Shown here piece by piece: positions 7,990-15,496 of a DNA stretch of 64,000 bases. The stretch comes from an uncultured Paludibacter sp. (lineage in GTDB: Bacteria > Bacteroidota > Bacteroidia > Bacteroidales > Paludibacteraceae). The DNA lies in assembly GCA_937927845.1 (NCBI GenBank), contig CALFXE010000218.1:1-64000 (forward strand), written 5' to 3'. The translations under genes were made by a program, and so were the position numbers. The notes under the pieces are model-generated. The model was not told the DNA's origin and did not search any database. It was given only the letters and a program-made list of their open reading frames with translations. The first letter of the stretch is position 1. Each line of letters begins with the position of its first letter.

Positions 7990-8024
7990 CAAAGGTATCA
8001 ATTTCAGGTAGTAATTCACTACCT
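7990..8024 (-). promoter_or_regulatory. Leftward promoter with operator-like palindrome
   Basis: On the minus strand TACCTTTG (plus coordinates 7997-7990) matches TAnnTTTG. A perfect inverted repeat, AGGTAGT 8006-8012 with ACTACCT 8018-8024, overlaps where the -33 region would be. This arrangement suggests repression by a dimeric regulator. No clear TTTG -33 box is seen. Confidence 0.5.
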
Positions 8025-8176
8025 AAAATGCACATTATACACAGTATTGGAAATAATTTACAGGCCGGAACTTCTTCATGATTTACTTTTTCCCTTCCAA
8101 CTTCCAAGTATCGCATCAAAGCAAATTACTTTACCAGTTGCAGTTATATTAGACTTAACCTTCTGAATAATCCTAA

Positions 8177-8259
8177 AAAGGCCACTGAATCCTTAGCTTT
8201 ATGCTTTTGGGAGAAGGTATCGGGTTCAGCCGCCTTTCAGCCGCGCTTCGATGGCCTTT
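8177..8259. ncRNA. Nested inverted-repeat element upstream of the CsoR-like gene
   Basis: AAAGGCCA 8177-8184 pairs with TGGCCTTT 8252-8259, and the directly adjoining CTGAATCC 8185-8192 pairs with GGGTTCAG 8222-8229 (one G-U). On the minus strand the element ends GGCCTTTTT, terminator-like. It lies 115 bp upstream of the CsoR-like gene. It could be a leftward terminator, a structured RNA, or a remnant of an insertion boundary. Confidence 0.4.
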
Positions 8260-8374
8260 CTTGCAAGTTCAGATCACCACAATAGATTTATAGACATTAG
8301 GTTGTAAATTATATGAGAATATATTTTGTGAGCACCCCCTATGATATTTGATATTTGCAAGTTAAAGTAACAAT

Positions 8375-8776
8375 ATGCTACCAAAAGAATTAATCAAGGA
8401 TCTGCAAGTGCGGCTTAGCTCAATACAAGGCCAGATTGGAGGCATAATAAAGATGCTTGAAGCAGATAGTGACCCGGATAAGATACTCAACCAATTCAAG
8501 GCTGCCGACCAGGGATTGCAAAAAGCTCACTACCTGATGATGGATGAGGTATTCAGGAAAAGTCTTGCTTTAAAACTTGTTCAGGTTATGAATGCCTGTC
8601 CGGGTAATTGTCAGGATGCAGAGAAAATAGAGTACATGAAAAAACAGTTCCCGATGCTTGAATTTGACCAGCTTACGACGAATATGAAAGAAATAAATGC
8701 CATTGATAAACGGCTGGAAAAACATAATAAAAATATTTTGAACAAAGATTTGGAAGACACCCCACCTGCCGGTTGA
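8375..8776 (+). CDS. CsoR/FrmR (DUF156)-like metal-sensing repressor
   Basis: 133 residues. The first 70 match the all-helical DUF156 repressor core: LQVRLSSIQGQIGGIIKMLE, then DKILNQFKAADQGLQKAHYL and FRKSLALKLVQ. Typical members are about 90 residues; this one has a C-terminal extension holding its cysteines (MNACPGNCQD). The canonical CsoR Cys-His-Cys ligands are not evident in the core, so the inducer is uncertain. It leads an operon with a thioredoxin-like protein, a P1B-ATPase, an HMA lipoprotein and an ArsG/CcdA-like permease. A C-tract (CACCCCCTATG near 8332-8342) upstream could be a G/C-tract operator of this family. Confidence 0.72.
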   Translation: MLPKELIKDLQVRLSSIQGQIGGIIKMLEADSDPDKILNQFKAADQGLQKAHYLMMDEVFRKSLALKLVQVMNACPGNCQDAEKIEYMKKQFPMLEFDQLTTNMKEINAIDKRLEKHNKNILNKDLEDTPPAG

Positions 8777-8807
8777 CCTTTACAGTTCAATAAAAAAATA
8801 AACGGTG

Positions 8808-9098
8808 ATGGAAACGATAAACAAAAGAAAAATTGAACTGTTCACTGCCGGTTGTGCTGTTTGTGAACCTGTAGTTGAAATGGTTAAAGGAATGGCTTGC
8901 AGTGATTGTGATGTTGTGATTTACAACTTATCCAATCCTTGTGAAACGAAAGAGTGCCTTGAAAAAGTTAAGACGTATGGGATAAAAGCCTTGCCTGCTA
9001 TTGCAGTAAATGGTAGGCTGTTATCTTGTTGTCAGAATAGAGGTATTTCGGCTGAAGAACTTCGGAATGCCGGGTTGGGGCTGCCTGTGTTAAATTGA
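8808..9098 (+). CDS. Thioredoxin/glutaredoxin-like CxxC protein
   Basis: 96 residues starting METINKRKIELFTAGCAVCE. The redox motif CAVC (residues 15-18) follows a first beta strand, and IKALPAIAVNGRLLSC carries the cis-proline typical of thioredoxin folds. Extra Cys pairs (ACSDC, CETKEC, SCC) make it unusually thiol-rich, fitting metal or metalloid binding and reduction. ATG 8808 is preferred over the preceding GTG. It lies between the regulator and the P1B-ATPase, so it may deliver or reduce the transported ion; this is inferred from position. Confidence 0.72.
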   Translation: METINKRKIELFTAGCAVCEPVVEMVKGMACSDCDVVIYNLSNPCETKECLEKVKTYGIKALPAIAVNGRLLSCCQNRGISAEELRNAGLGLPVLN

Positions 9099-9142
9099 TG
9101 TGATGCTGCTTTATTTTTAATCACTCTTTTTATTCAAATATT

Positions 9143-11539
9143 ATGGCTATAGAAAGTGTACAAATGAAGGTTTCAGGGCTGATGTGTTCCTTCTGCACGA
9201 TGAGTGTAGAAAAGGCTTTGAAACGTTATCCTGCCATTAAAAGTGTTATGGTAAATCTTGTTCATGGAGTCGTATTGGTTGAAGCTGACACTGCTAAGAT
9301 GAACCGTGAACAATTGGCTGATGCTGTAGAGAAGCTGGGTTATAGTGTATCTGCTACGGAAGTGCAGCAATATAAGACGGATGAAGAACTGTTTGGATTG
9401 ATTAAGCAACGTGGTACAATTGGAATGTTGGCTGCTACTATTGATTTGCTTGTTGACCCGTTGAACCTTTTTGGCTTGCCTGGGCAATACCGTGCTTACT
9501 TTAGTTTGGCTGTTGCTGCCTTCGTGTTGTTTTGGGTGGGTTATCCAATCCTTCGCAAAACAATCATGGCTGTAAGGCAAAGGGTAATTAATGCCAATGT
9601 ATTGTTATCTGCCGGTGCATGGGGTTCTTTTATTGTTGGTGTGTTCTCTCTCTTTAATCCGGCATTGCCAAACTTCCTACCTGTTGCTGCATGGCTAATG
9701 TCGTTGCATTTATTCTTTGGTTACTTTAAGTTGGATACCCGAAAAAAAGCATCGGATGCTGTACGCAAATTGATTAACCTGCAACCTGCGAAAGCAAGGG
9801 TGTTGAGGGGTGAGCAATTTGTTGATGTATTGACGAAAGATGTATTGGTAAATGAAGTTGTGGAAGTAAGACCGGGTGAACGCATCCCTTTGGATGGTGT
9901 TGTATTAAATGGAAATGGAAGTGTTGATGAAGCAAGTTTTACAGGTGAAAGCACACCTGCCAATAAAGAAGCTGGTTCTACTGTAATCGGCGGTACGCTA
10001 AATCTTGATGGTGCTCTACAAATAAAAGTTACGAAGGTTGGTCAGGATAGCTTTCTTAGTCAGATAGTAAGTTTAATGAGCCGCATTGCTGAAAAGAAAC
10101 CGCCTGTTGAACTGCTTGCAGATAAGCTAATGAATTATTATGGTCCTGTTGTTTTTGTTGTCGCTGCCATCGCCTTTGTAGTATGGGGATTGGTCACTGG
10201 TAATTACATTCAGGCAACACTTGTGTTGCTTACTACTATCATCATGGGTTATCCTTGTGCATTGGGTATTACAACCCCCATGCTTGCAGCCATCGCAGGG
10301 GGTAAAGGAATATCTATTGGACTTCTGGTAAAAGCAAGTGAAGTGTTTTACGGATTGTCAAAAGTTGATACGATTGTATTTGATAAAACAGGTACATTGA
10401 CTTATGGCAAGCCTACCGTTACTGATGTTCATGCACTAAATGGGAATGCTCTTGAACTATTATCTGTTGCTGAAGCATTGGAAAGTAAGTCTGAACATCC
10501 GTTAGGACAAGCGATTACCTTTTTTGCTCAAAAGGAAGATGCTAAGAAATTATCAACAAATGATTTTAAAGCGGTTCCTGGAAAGGGTGTTACTGGCACG
10601 ATTGACCGTGAAGTTGTTTTAGCCGGTAAACCTTCGTTTATTGAACAAAGCGGTGTGGTTGTTACTGATATTATTAAACGTTCAATCAATGATTTTGGCA
10701 ATGATGGTAAAACGGCTGTTGTGATAACTAAAGGTGGTGTTGTGATTGGAATAATTGCCTTACAAGATACACCACGTCCTACCGGCAAGCAGGTTGTTGA
10801 GAAAATGAAACAACGGGGCATTAGGACTGTGATGCTTACCGGTGATGCAAAACAGGTGGCGGAGCCAATTGCAAAAGGGTTAGGCATTGATGAAGTGCAG
10901 GCTGAATTATTACCGGGTGAAAAAGCTACCGCTATTGATGGATTGCAAAAGAAAGGATACAAGGTTGCAATGGTTGGTGATGGAATAAATGATGCTCCGG
11001 CTTTGGCACAAAGTGATGTAGGCATTGCCATAGGTGCAGGAACTGATGTTGCAATAGAAGCTGCCGGTGTTATATTGATTGGTGACAGGTTGATTGATGT
11101 ATTGAATGCAGTGATATTAGGCAAGGCAAGCTATAAAACCATGACAGGAAATGTGATTGTAGCCGTACTATTCAATATTGTGGGAATGCTGCTTGCTACA
11201 CTTGGCTTCATTACTCCTATGCTGGCTATTGCCGTAATGATTGTAAGTATTTTTGTTATCTTAATCAATACGATTCGTATAAGAGCCTTAAGGCTTGAAA
11301 CGATAAACGTTGAAGCAACAGCATCTTTGACGGAAGCAAGATTTAAGGTAACCAATATGGTATGTGAAGGGTGTGCTGAAAAGATAACTACTGCTTTAAC
11401 TGCCATGCCTGGTGTGAAGGAAGTGAAGCCAAAAGTAATTTCAAAGCAGGTGCAGGTCAATTACTATCCCGATAAAGTGAAGCAGGAAGAGCTTAAAAAG
11501 ATGCTGGAAAAAGAAGGTTTTAATGCGGTAGAAGTATAG
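9143..11539 (+). CDS. Heavy-metal P1B-type ATPase with N- and C-terminal HMA domains, YPC motif
   Basis: 798 residues. N-terminal HMA domain with CSFC (residues 15-18), eight-helix P1B core, TGES phosphatase loop, phosphorylation site DKTGT (Asp414), SEHPLG (the HP motif of P1B pumps), GDGINDAP hinge, and a second HMA domain at the C-terminus with CEGC (741-744). The membrane motif is YPC (370-372) where Cu pumps have CPC, so one thiolate ligand is lost and specificity cannot be assigned to Cu. Placing an HMA domain at the C-terminus is also uncommon. It sits between a thioredoxin-like gene and an HMA lipoprotein, 44 bp after the former. It is probably a metal or metalloid exporter. Confidence 0.93.
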   Translation: MAIESVQMKVSGLMCSFCTMSVEKALKRYPAIKSVMVNLVHGVVLVEADTAKMNREQLADAVEKLGYSVSATEVQQYKTDEELFGLIKQRGTIGMLAATIDLLVDPLNLFGLPGQYRAYFSLAVAAFVLFWVGYPILRKTIMAVRQRVINANVLLSAGAWGSFIVGVFSLFNPALPNFLPVAAWLMSLHLFFGYFKLDTRKKASDAVRKLINLQPAKARVLRGEQFVDVLTKDVLVNEVVEVRPGERIPLDGVVLNGNGSVDEASFTGESTPANKEAGSTVIGGTLNLDGALQIKVTKVGQDSFLSQIVSLMSRIAEKKPPVELLADKLMNYYGPVVFVVAAIAFVVWGLVTGNYIQATLVLLTTIIMGYPCALGITTPMLAAIAGGKGISIGLLVKASEVFYGLSKVDTIVFDKTGTLTYGKPTVTDVHALNGNALELLSVAEALESKSEHPLGQAITFFAQKEDAKKLSTNDFKAVPGKGVTGTIDREVVLAGKPSFIEQSGVVVTDIIKRSINDFGNDGKTAVVITKGGVVIGIIALQDTPRPTGKQVVEKMKQRGIRTVMLTGDAKQVAEPIAKGLGIDEVQAELLPGEKATAIDGLQKKGYKVAMVGDGINDAPALAQSDVGIAIGAGTDVAIEAAGVILIGDRLIDVLNAVILGKASYKTMTGNVIVAVLFNIVGMLLATLGFITPMLAIAVMIVSIFVILINTIRIRALRLETINVEATASLTEARFKVTNMVCEGCAEKITTALTAMPGVKEVKPKVISKQVQVNYYPDKVKQEELKKMLEKEGFNAVEV

Positions 11540-11597
11540 TATCAATCAATATAAATAATAAAATACTTAACTCATGTTCATTAAGAAAACAACGATT

Positions 11598-11939
11598 ATG
11601 AAGCTATCCATTTCAATGGTTATGGTAGTTGCACTTGCCATTACGTCCTGTGCCCAGGATAACAAGAAAACAGAACAAAATACTCCGAAAGAACAAACGA
11701 AAGCTGTAGCAATGCAAAAAGTGAAAATGCCTGTTGATGGTATGGTGTGTAATGCTTGCCAATCGAATGTAAAGAAAACAATCAAGTCTGTAGATGGTGT
11801 TGCAGATGTAGAAGTAAACCTTGAAAAGAAATTTGCCTATTTCACTTATGACCCCTCTAAAGTGAAACTGGAACAAGTGCAAAAAGCTGTAAACGACAAA
11901 GGATTTACTGCCGGAAAAACAGTTGAAGTAAAGCAATGA
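11598..11939 (+). CDS. HMA-domain lipoprotein (periplasmic metallochaperone-like)
   Basis: 113 residues from MKLSISMVMVVALAITSC, with a lipobox (AITSC) giving a lipidated Cys at 18. After a charged linker comes one HMA domain with MVCNACQSNVKKTI (CxxC). An upstream in-frame ATG at 11574 would add eight residues and weaken the signal peptide. The stop overlaps the next start by 4 bp (ATGA), so translation is coupled to the ArsG/CcdA-like permease. It likely binds the metal or takes electrons from the permease on the outer side of the inner membrane. Confidence 0.85.
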   Translation: MKLSISMVMVVALAITSCAQDNKKTEQNTPKEQTKAVAMQKVKMPVDGMVCNACQSNVKKTIKSVDGVADVEVNLEKKFAYFTYDPSKVKLEQVQKAVNDKGFTAGKTVEVKQ

Positions 11940-12622
11940 CTTTAGAACAATTTGTACAACAATTCAGCGAAGCATTGGCAAATGGTTCTGCCTATAGCTT
12001 GCTGATTGCAATGGGTGCAGGGGTTGTTACTACTGGTGTATGCCCCTGCACTTTACCTGTTGGACTTGGCATTGCGGGGTTGGTTAGCAGCAATACTGCA
12101 AGTAAGTCAAACAGAGGTTTTATGATAGCACTTGCCTTCTTTGCAGGCATTGTTGTTTGTCTTTCTATTTTGGGAGCTTTAGCAGGTAAGTTAGGTGTGT
12201 TTCTTACTGAAACCTTTGGGCAGTATTGGGCTTTAGCTATGGCTGCCATATCTGCTTTGGCTGCCCTGTTTGCTTTTTACGGTCCAAGACTAACGACAAC
12301 AAAACTTGCGGCTTTGCGTAAGCCGGGTGTAGGCGGTTCTTTTGCTTATGGATTGATATTTAGTTTGGGAACATCTGCTGCTCCTTTGTTGTTACTCCTG
12401 TCTGTTGCGGCTGCAACAGCTAATCCTTTTTATGGTTTTCTCCTTGCCTTTGTATTTGCCATTGGTCGGGGCTTGCCTTTCTTAATTGTAAGTGCCTTTG
12501 CCGGTGCAGTAACAAAGTTTGCTCAACTAACGTGGTTGAGAAGAAGTATTCAAATAGTAAGCGGTGTGGCTCTGCTCTATGTATGCTACTATTATGTCAG
12601 GGTGTTTATTGACTTGCAGTAG
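11936..12622 (+). CDS. ArsG/CcdA-superfamily membrane protein
   Basis: 228 residues, about six transmembrane helices. The first carries GVVTTGVCPCTLPVGLGIAG, and Pro/Cys patterns match the CcdA/DsbD-like superfamily, in particular the members annotated as ArsG-type arylarsenical permeases. In this superfamily paired Cys residues pass electrons across the membrane; ArsG-type proteins export aromatic arsenicals. The short overlap with the HMA lipoprotein suggests the two work as a unit. The arsenic genes next door (12.6-17.8 kb) favour a metalloid role, but electron supply to the HMA lipoprotein is an alternative. Confidence 0.75.
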   Translation: MTLEQFVQQFSEALANGSAYSLLIAMGAGVVTTGVCPCTLPVGLGIAGLVSSNTASKSNRGFMIALAFFAGIVVCLSILGALAGKLGVFLTETFGQYWALAMAAISALAALFAFYGPRLTTTKLAALRKPGVGGSFAYGLIFSLGTSAAPLLLLLSVAAATANPFYGFLLAFVFAIGRGLPFLIVSAFAGAVTKFAQLTWLRRSIQIVSGVALLYVCYYYVRVFIDLQ

Positions 12623-12646
12623 CAATAAGGATTATAAAAAATCAGG

Positions 12647-13090
12647 CTACTTTGCATTAATAATACCAAAATCCCCTGTTATTCTCCTGCCTGAAGCACC
12701 ATTGAAATTGTTGTCTAAGTACAAATTAAACGTCCCCCTAATTGCTTTATCACTTATTTCCGTTATTGACAACGTACCTGAAATGGCATAGGGTTGAAAA
12801 TCTAAACCATCCGTGTAATAAAACTGCATTAATGTTAATGGATTAACATTGCCCAAACCGGTAATGTTTTTTAGATGAATGTTGCAGCGGTCAAAATAAT
12901 AGCTGGTAGCTTCCAAATCTGCATTTCCTAAGGTGTCAATCCATTTAGCTATTACTGTTTCCCACTTAATGTCTTCTTCCTGTCCTTCTATTCTTAAATT
13001 TAAAAAGCCATAGGGTTTTGTTATATTCTCCTTGCTGCATCCTAAAAGGTTGCATATGAGGAACAAGCCTATGGCAATTCGCAATAGCAT
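12647..13090 (-). CDS. Hypothetical lipoprotein at the end of the ars operon
   Basis: 147 residues with a signal peptide and lipobox LLGC (Cys18), followed by a beta-rich domain (YGFLNLRIEGQEEDIKWETV; FNLYLDNNFNGASGRRITGD). No metal motif is seen. It ends 24 bp from the convergent permease gene and begins 16 bp after the GcvH-like gene. Probably the last gene of the leftward arsenic operon, or a separate small unit. Function unknown. Confidence 0.7.
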   Translation of the reverse strand: MLLRIAIGLFLICNLLGCSKENITKPYGFLNLRIEGQEEDIKWETVIAKWIDTLGNADLEATSYYFDRCNIHLKNITGLGNVNPLTLMQFYYTDGLDFQPYAISGTLSITEISDKAIRGTFNLYLDNNFNGASGRRITGDFGIINAK

Positions 13091-13106
13091 ATTGCTACTT
13101 ATTGTT

Positions 13107-13487
13107 TTAACTAACTAAACTCTCGTATGCTTTAGCATCCATCAACGTAGTGGCTTCTGAAGCATTTAATTGCTTAATCTTTATCATCCATCCGTCAGTA
13201 AATGAGGCTGTATTTACTAAATCTGCATGGTCTTTTAAAGATGTATTGACTTCTAATATTTCACCGCTTACCGGCATAAATAAATCTGATGTTGTTTTAA
13301 CTGCTTCTACAGAACCAAACACTGCATCTTTACTGAATTGCTTGCCAATGTTGGGAAGGTCAATGTAAACAATCTCCCCTAATTCACTTTGTGCAAATTC
13401 GGTTATGCCTACTAATGCTTCGCTGTTATCTAAAACCTTTAACCAGGTGTGTTCTTTTGAGTATTTGTAGTCGGCTGGAAATTGCAT
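13107..13487 (-). CDS. gcvH: Glycine cleavage H-like lipoyl protein in ars operon
   Basis: 126 residues, the full length of GcvH. YSKEHTWLKVLDNSEALVGI, ELGEIVYIDLPNIGK and the lipoylation loop GSVEAVKTTSDL (Lys64) are intact; VNTASFTDGWMIKIK is the usual C-terminal block. The H protein carries the aminomethyl group on lipoate in glycine cleavage, but no gcvP, gcvT or lpd is here. Because lipoyl dithiols are prime targets of As(III), a copy in an arsenic operon may act as a replacement or a thiol carrier; that is inference. The spacing of 18 bp to the metallophosphoesterase supports one transcript. Confidence 0.9.
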   Translation of the reverse strand: MQFPADYKYSKEHTWLKVLDNSEALVGITEFAQSELGEIVYIDLPNIGKQFSKDAVFGSVEAVKTTSDLFMPVSGEILEVNTSLKDHADLVNTASFTDGWMIKIKQLNASEATTLMDAKAYESLVS

Positions 13488-13505
13488 TTTATTTAGTTTT
13501 GATGG

Positions 13506-14279
13506 TTAATAACCTTTCCGCAACATATCAGCATATTCGTTTGGTAAAGGGCTTTCTTCAACTGCTTTTGCTGCTTTTTCTACATCGTAGTCGAACCTGA
13601 TAAATTCTACCTGTACTGCATCTTTGTTCGTTATGCTGCTGTCCGCATTGATGGTCAGCATTACATAACAGCCTTTTGGGTTCCCATCTTTTGGCTTGCC
13701 TACTGAACCGGTATTAATTGCATGACGGTAATGTGTGTTTTCGGTTGGCTCTGTTGGCAGTATTCTGTGATAAGGCTTGTGTGTATGACCGAAGCACATA
13801 ATATCTGCATCTGCCTGTTCCATTATCCGCAATAAACTTTTCTCGTCTCTATCTTCAAACAGGTATTCGTTTATCTTTCTTGGACTGCCATGAACTAACA
13901 ACAGGTTGAGCTTATCGTTATTCAACTGGAACTCTACTTTGATGTGTGCCGGTAACGTTCTTAAATATTTTCTTTCTTCCGGCTTCACAATAGAGTTGGT
14001 GAAGCTGATGGAGATTTTGCCCATGTCTTTTTCAGGCTCGGTCTTGTAGGCACAACCACATTCATCACTCATTAAACCAATGCCCTGGTCGTAGTTGCCT
14101 GCAATGGTTGGTATGCCCCTTCTTCTTATGTCATTTACTACTTCGTTTGCCCAAATGTTATACCCTACTAAATCACCCAGGCAATAAATAGCATCGGGCT
14201 TTTGTTCTTCAATGCTTTTTAAACAGGCATCCAAGGCGGGAAGGTTTGCATGAATATCTGAAAAGAGTGCAATTTTCAT
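13506..14279 (-). CDS. Calcineurin-like metallophosphoesterase
   Basis: 257 residues with all metal-binding motifs of the superfamily: ALFSDIHANLPAL (DxH), CLGDLVGY (GDxxG), AGNYDQG (GNxD/H), LLVHGSP and MCFGHTHKPYH (GHTH). It most resembles YfcE/MJ0936-type cytosolic phosphodiesterases. Within the arsenic operon, beside a phosphate permease, a role in phosphate or arsenate-ester turnover is plausible but unproven. The gene is 9 bp downstream of a small gene and 18 bp upstream of the GcvH-like gene. Confidence 0.88.
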   Translation of the reverse strand: MKIALFSDIHANLPALDACLKSIEEQKPDAIYCLGDLVGYNIWANEVVNDIRRRGIPTIAGNYDQGIGLMSDECGCAYKTEPEKDMGKISISFTNSIVKPEERKYLRTLPAHIKVEFQLNNDKLNLLLVHGSPRKINEYLFEDRDEKSLLRIMEQADADIMCFGHTHKPYHRILPTEPTENTHYRHAINTGSVGKPKDGNPKGCYVMLTINADSSITNKDAVQVEFIRFDYDVEKAAKAVEESPLPNEYADMLRKGY

Positions 14280-14288
14280 AATGATAGA

Positions 14289-14507
14289 TTATTTTACGTT
14301 TGAAATGTTGAAGTAATTCAGAATAATAAGTTTCTCATCCTGATTTAGAGTTTTTTGCTTTTGTTCTGCCCATTCTAAAACTTCTTGGGATGTATTGTCG
14401 GCGTAAAAATTAAACGTAGGTAATTTCAGGTCTGCAATCTCAAAGGCGTGTACATGTTGGTCGCCTGACTGAATTACAAAACTTATGTACGTTTTAAAAG
14501 TTTGCAT
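14289..14507 (-). CDS. Small hypothetical protein in ars operon
   Basis: 72 residues (MQTFKTYISFVIQSGDQHVH...), no signal peptide or known motif. It begins 2 bp after the stop of the phosphate permease gene and ends 9 bp before the metallophosphoesterase, a spacing typical of one operon. The sequence has coding character (mixed beta and helix, no low complexity). Function unknown. Confidence 0.65.
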   Translation of the reverse strand: MQTFKTYISFVIQSGDQHVHAFEIADLKLPTFNFYADNTSQEVLEWAEQKQKTLNQDEKLIILNYFNISNVK

Positions 14508-14509
14508 AT

Positions 14510-15496
14510 CTATAAGATTAATTTAGTGAGATAATAAACAAAGGCTGATAAAAAAGAAGTAATCGGTATAGTAATAATCCAAGCAATAATTATACTTTTT
14601 GTAACACCCCACCTTACAGCACTTAACCGCTTTGTGAGCCCTGCGCCAATGATTGCACCTGTAATAGTATGTGTGGTACTTACAGGGATACCTAACATGC
14701 CTGTTGCGAAAAGTGTTATTGCCCCACCAGTTTCGGCACTAAATCCTTCAAAAGACCGAAGATGTGTTATACGTGTACCCATTGTTTTTACAATTCGCCA
14801 TCCGCCCATCAATGTTCCAATTGCCATTGCACTTTGACATGAAAGAACAACCCAAAAAGGAATATGGTCTGTGGCATTTGCCATGTTTGCTGCTATAAGA
14901 GAAGCGAAAATTATCCCCATTACTTTTTGGGCATCATTAGCGCCGTGCCCGAGGCTATACATTGCAGAAGAAATTAATTGCAACCTTTTAAAAATAGAAT
15001 TAGCCTGCCCGTAGGCAAGATTTCTTGAAAGCAGGATTACAATACCTGATATAAGTATAGATGTCATCATACCTATTACGGGTGCAAGAAATATGAATGC
15101 AATTATTCTAAGCACTTCACCTAAAAAAATAACTGAAAACCCTGCATGAGCAACTGCTGCACCCACAAAGCCACCTATTAGTGTGTGGGATGAACTTGAA
15201 GGAATACCGAACCACCATGTTACTAAATTCCATGTGATTGCACCTATTAACCCTGCAAGCACTACCTGCAGCGTAATGGTTTCCGGATGAACTATGCCTT
15301 TGCCGATAGTATTTGCCACGTGGAGACCAAAAACCAAATACGCGAGAAAATTGAATAATGCGGCCCATGCTACAGCCTGAAAAGGCGTTAGTACTTTTGT
15401 TGATACAATAGTAGCTATCGAGTTGGCGGCATCATGAAAACCGTTGATTAAATCAAAGATTAGAGCTAAGGCGACAACTATAATTAAAAGTGTCAT
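14510..15496 (-). CDS. PiT-family inorganic phosphate transporter
   Basis: 328 residues, about ten membrane helices with the two inverted PiT signature repeats: LIFDLINGFHDAANSIATIV near the N-terminus and YSLGHGANDAQKVMGII in the middle, plus GIPSSSSHTLIGG and GIPVSTTHTITG. PiT carriers bring in phosphate (and arsenate) by cation symport. ATG 15496 is chosen because it overlaps the Acr3 stop as ATGA; a longer frame to 15538 would overlap Acr3 by 46 bp. In an arsenic operon it could restore phosphate uptake under arsenate; this is inferred from position. Confidence 0.92.
   Translation of the reverse strand: MTLLIIVVALALIFDLINGFHDAANSIATIVSTKVLTPFQAVAWAALFNFLAYLVFGLHVANTIGKGIVHPETITLQVVLAGLIGAITWNLVTWWFGIPSSSSHTLIGGFVGAAVAHAGFSVIFLGEVLRIIAFIFLAPVIGMMTSILISGIVILLSRNLAYGQANSIFKRLQLISSAMYSLGHGANDAQKVMGIIFASLIAANMANATDHIPFWVVLSCQSAMAIGTLMGGWRIVKTMGTRITHLRSFEGFSAETGGAITLFATGMLGIPVSTTHTITGAIIGAGLTKRLSAVRWGVTKSIIIAWIITIPITSFLSAFVYYLTKLIL

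Noticed and set aside
7984..8166. 60-codon plus frame in the structured region
   Set aside because: It starts with a TTG-type codon and overlaps the leftward promoter and palindrome; no recognisable protein character.
8325..8345. C-tract CACCCCCTATG as a proven CsoR operator
   Set aside because: Only one half-site is visible and the second half is unclear; mentioned as a possibility only.
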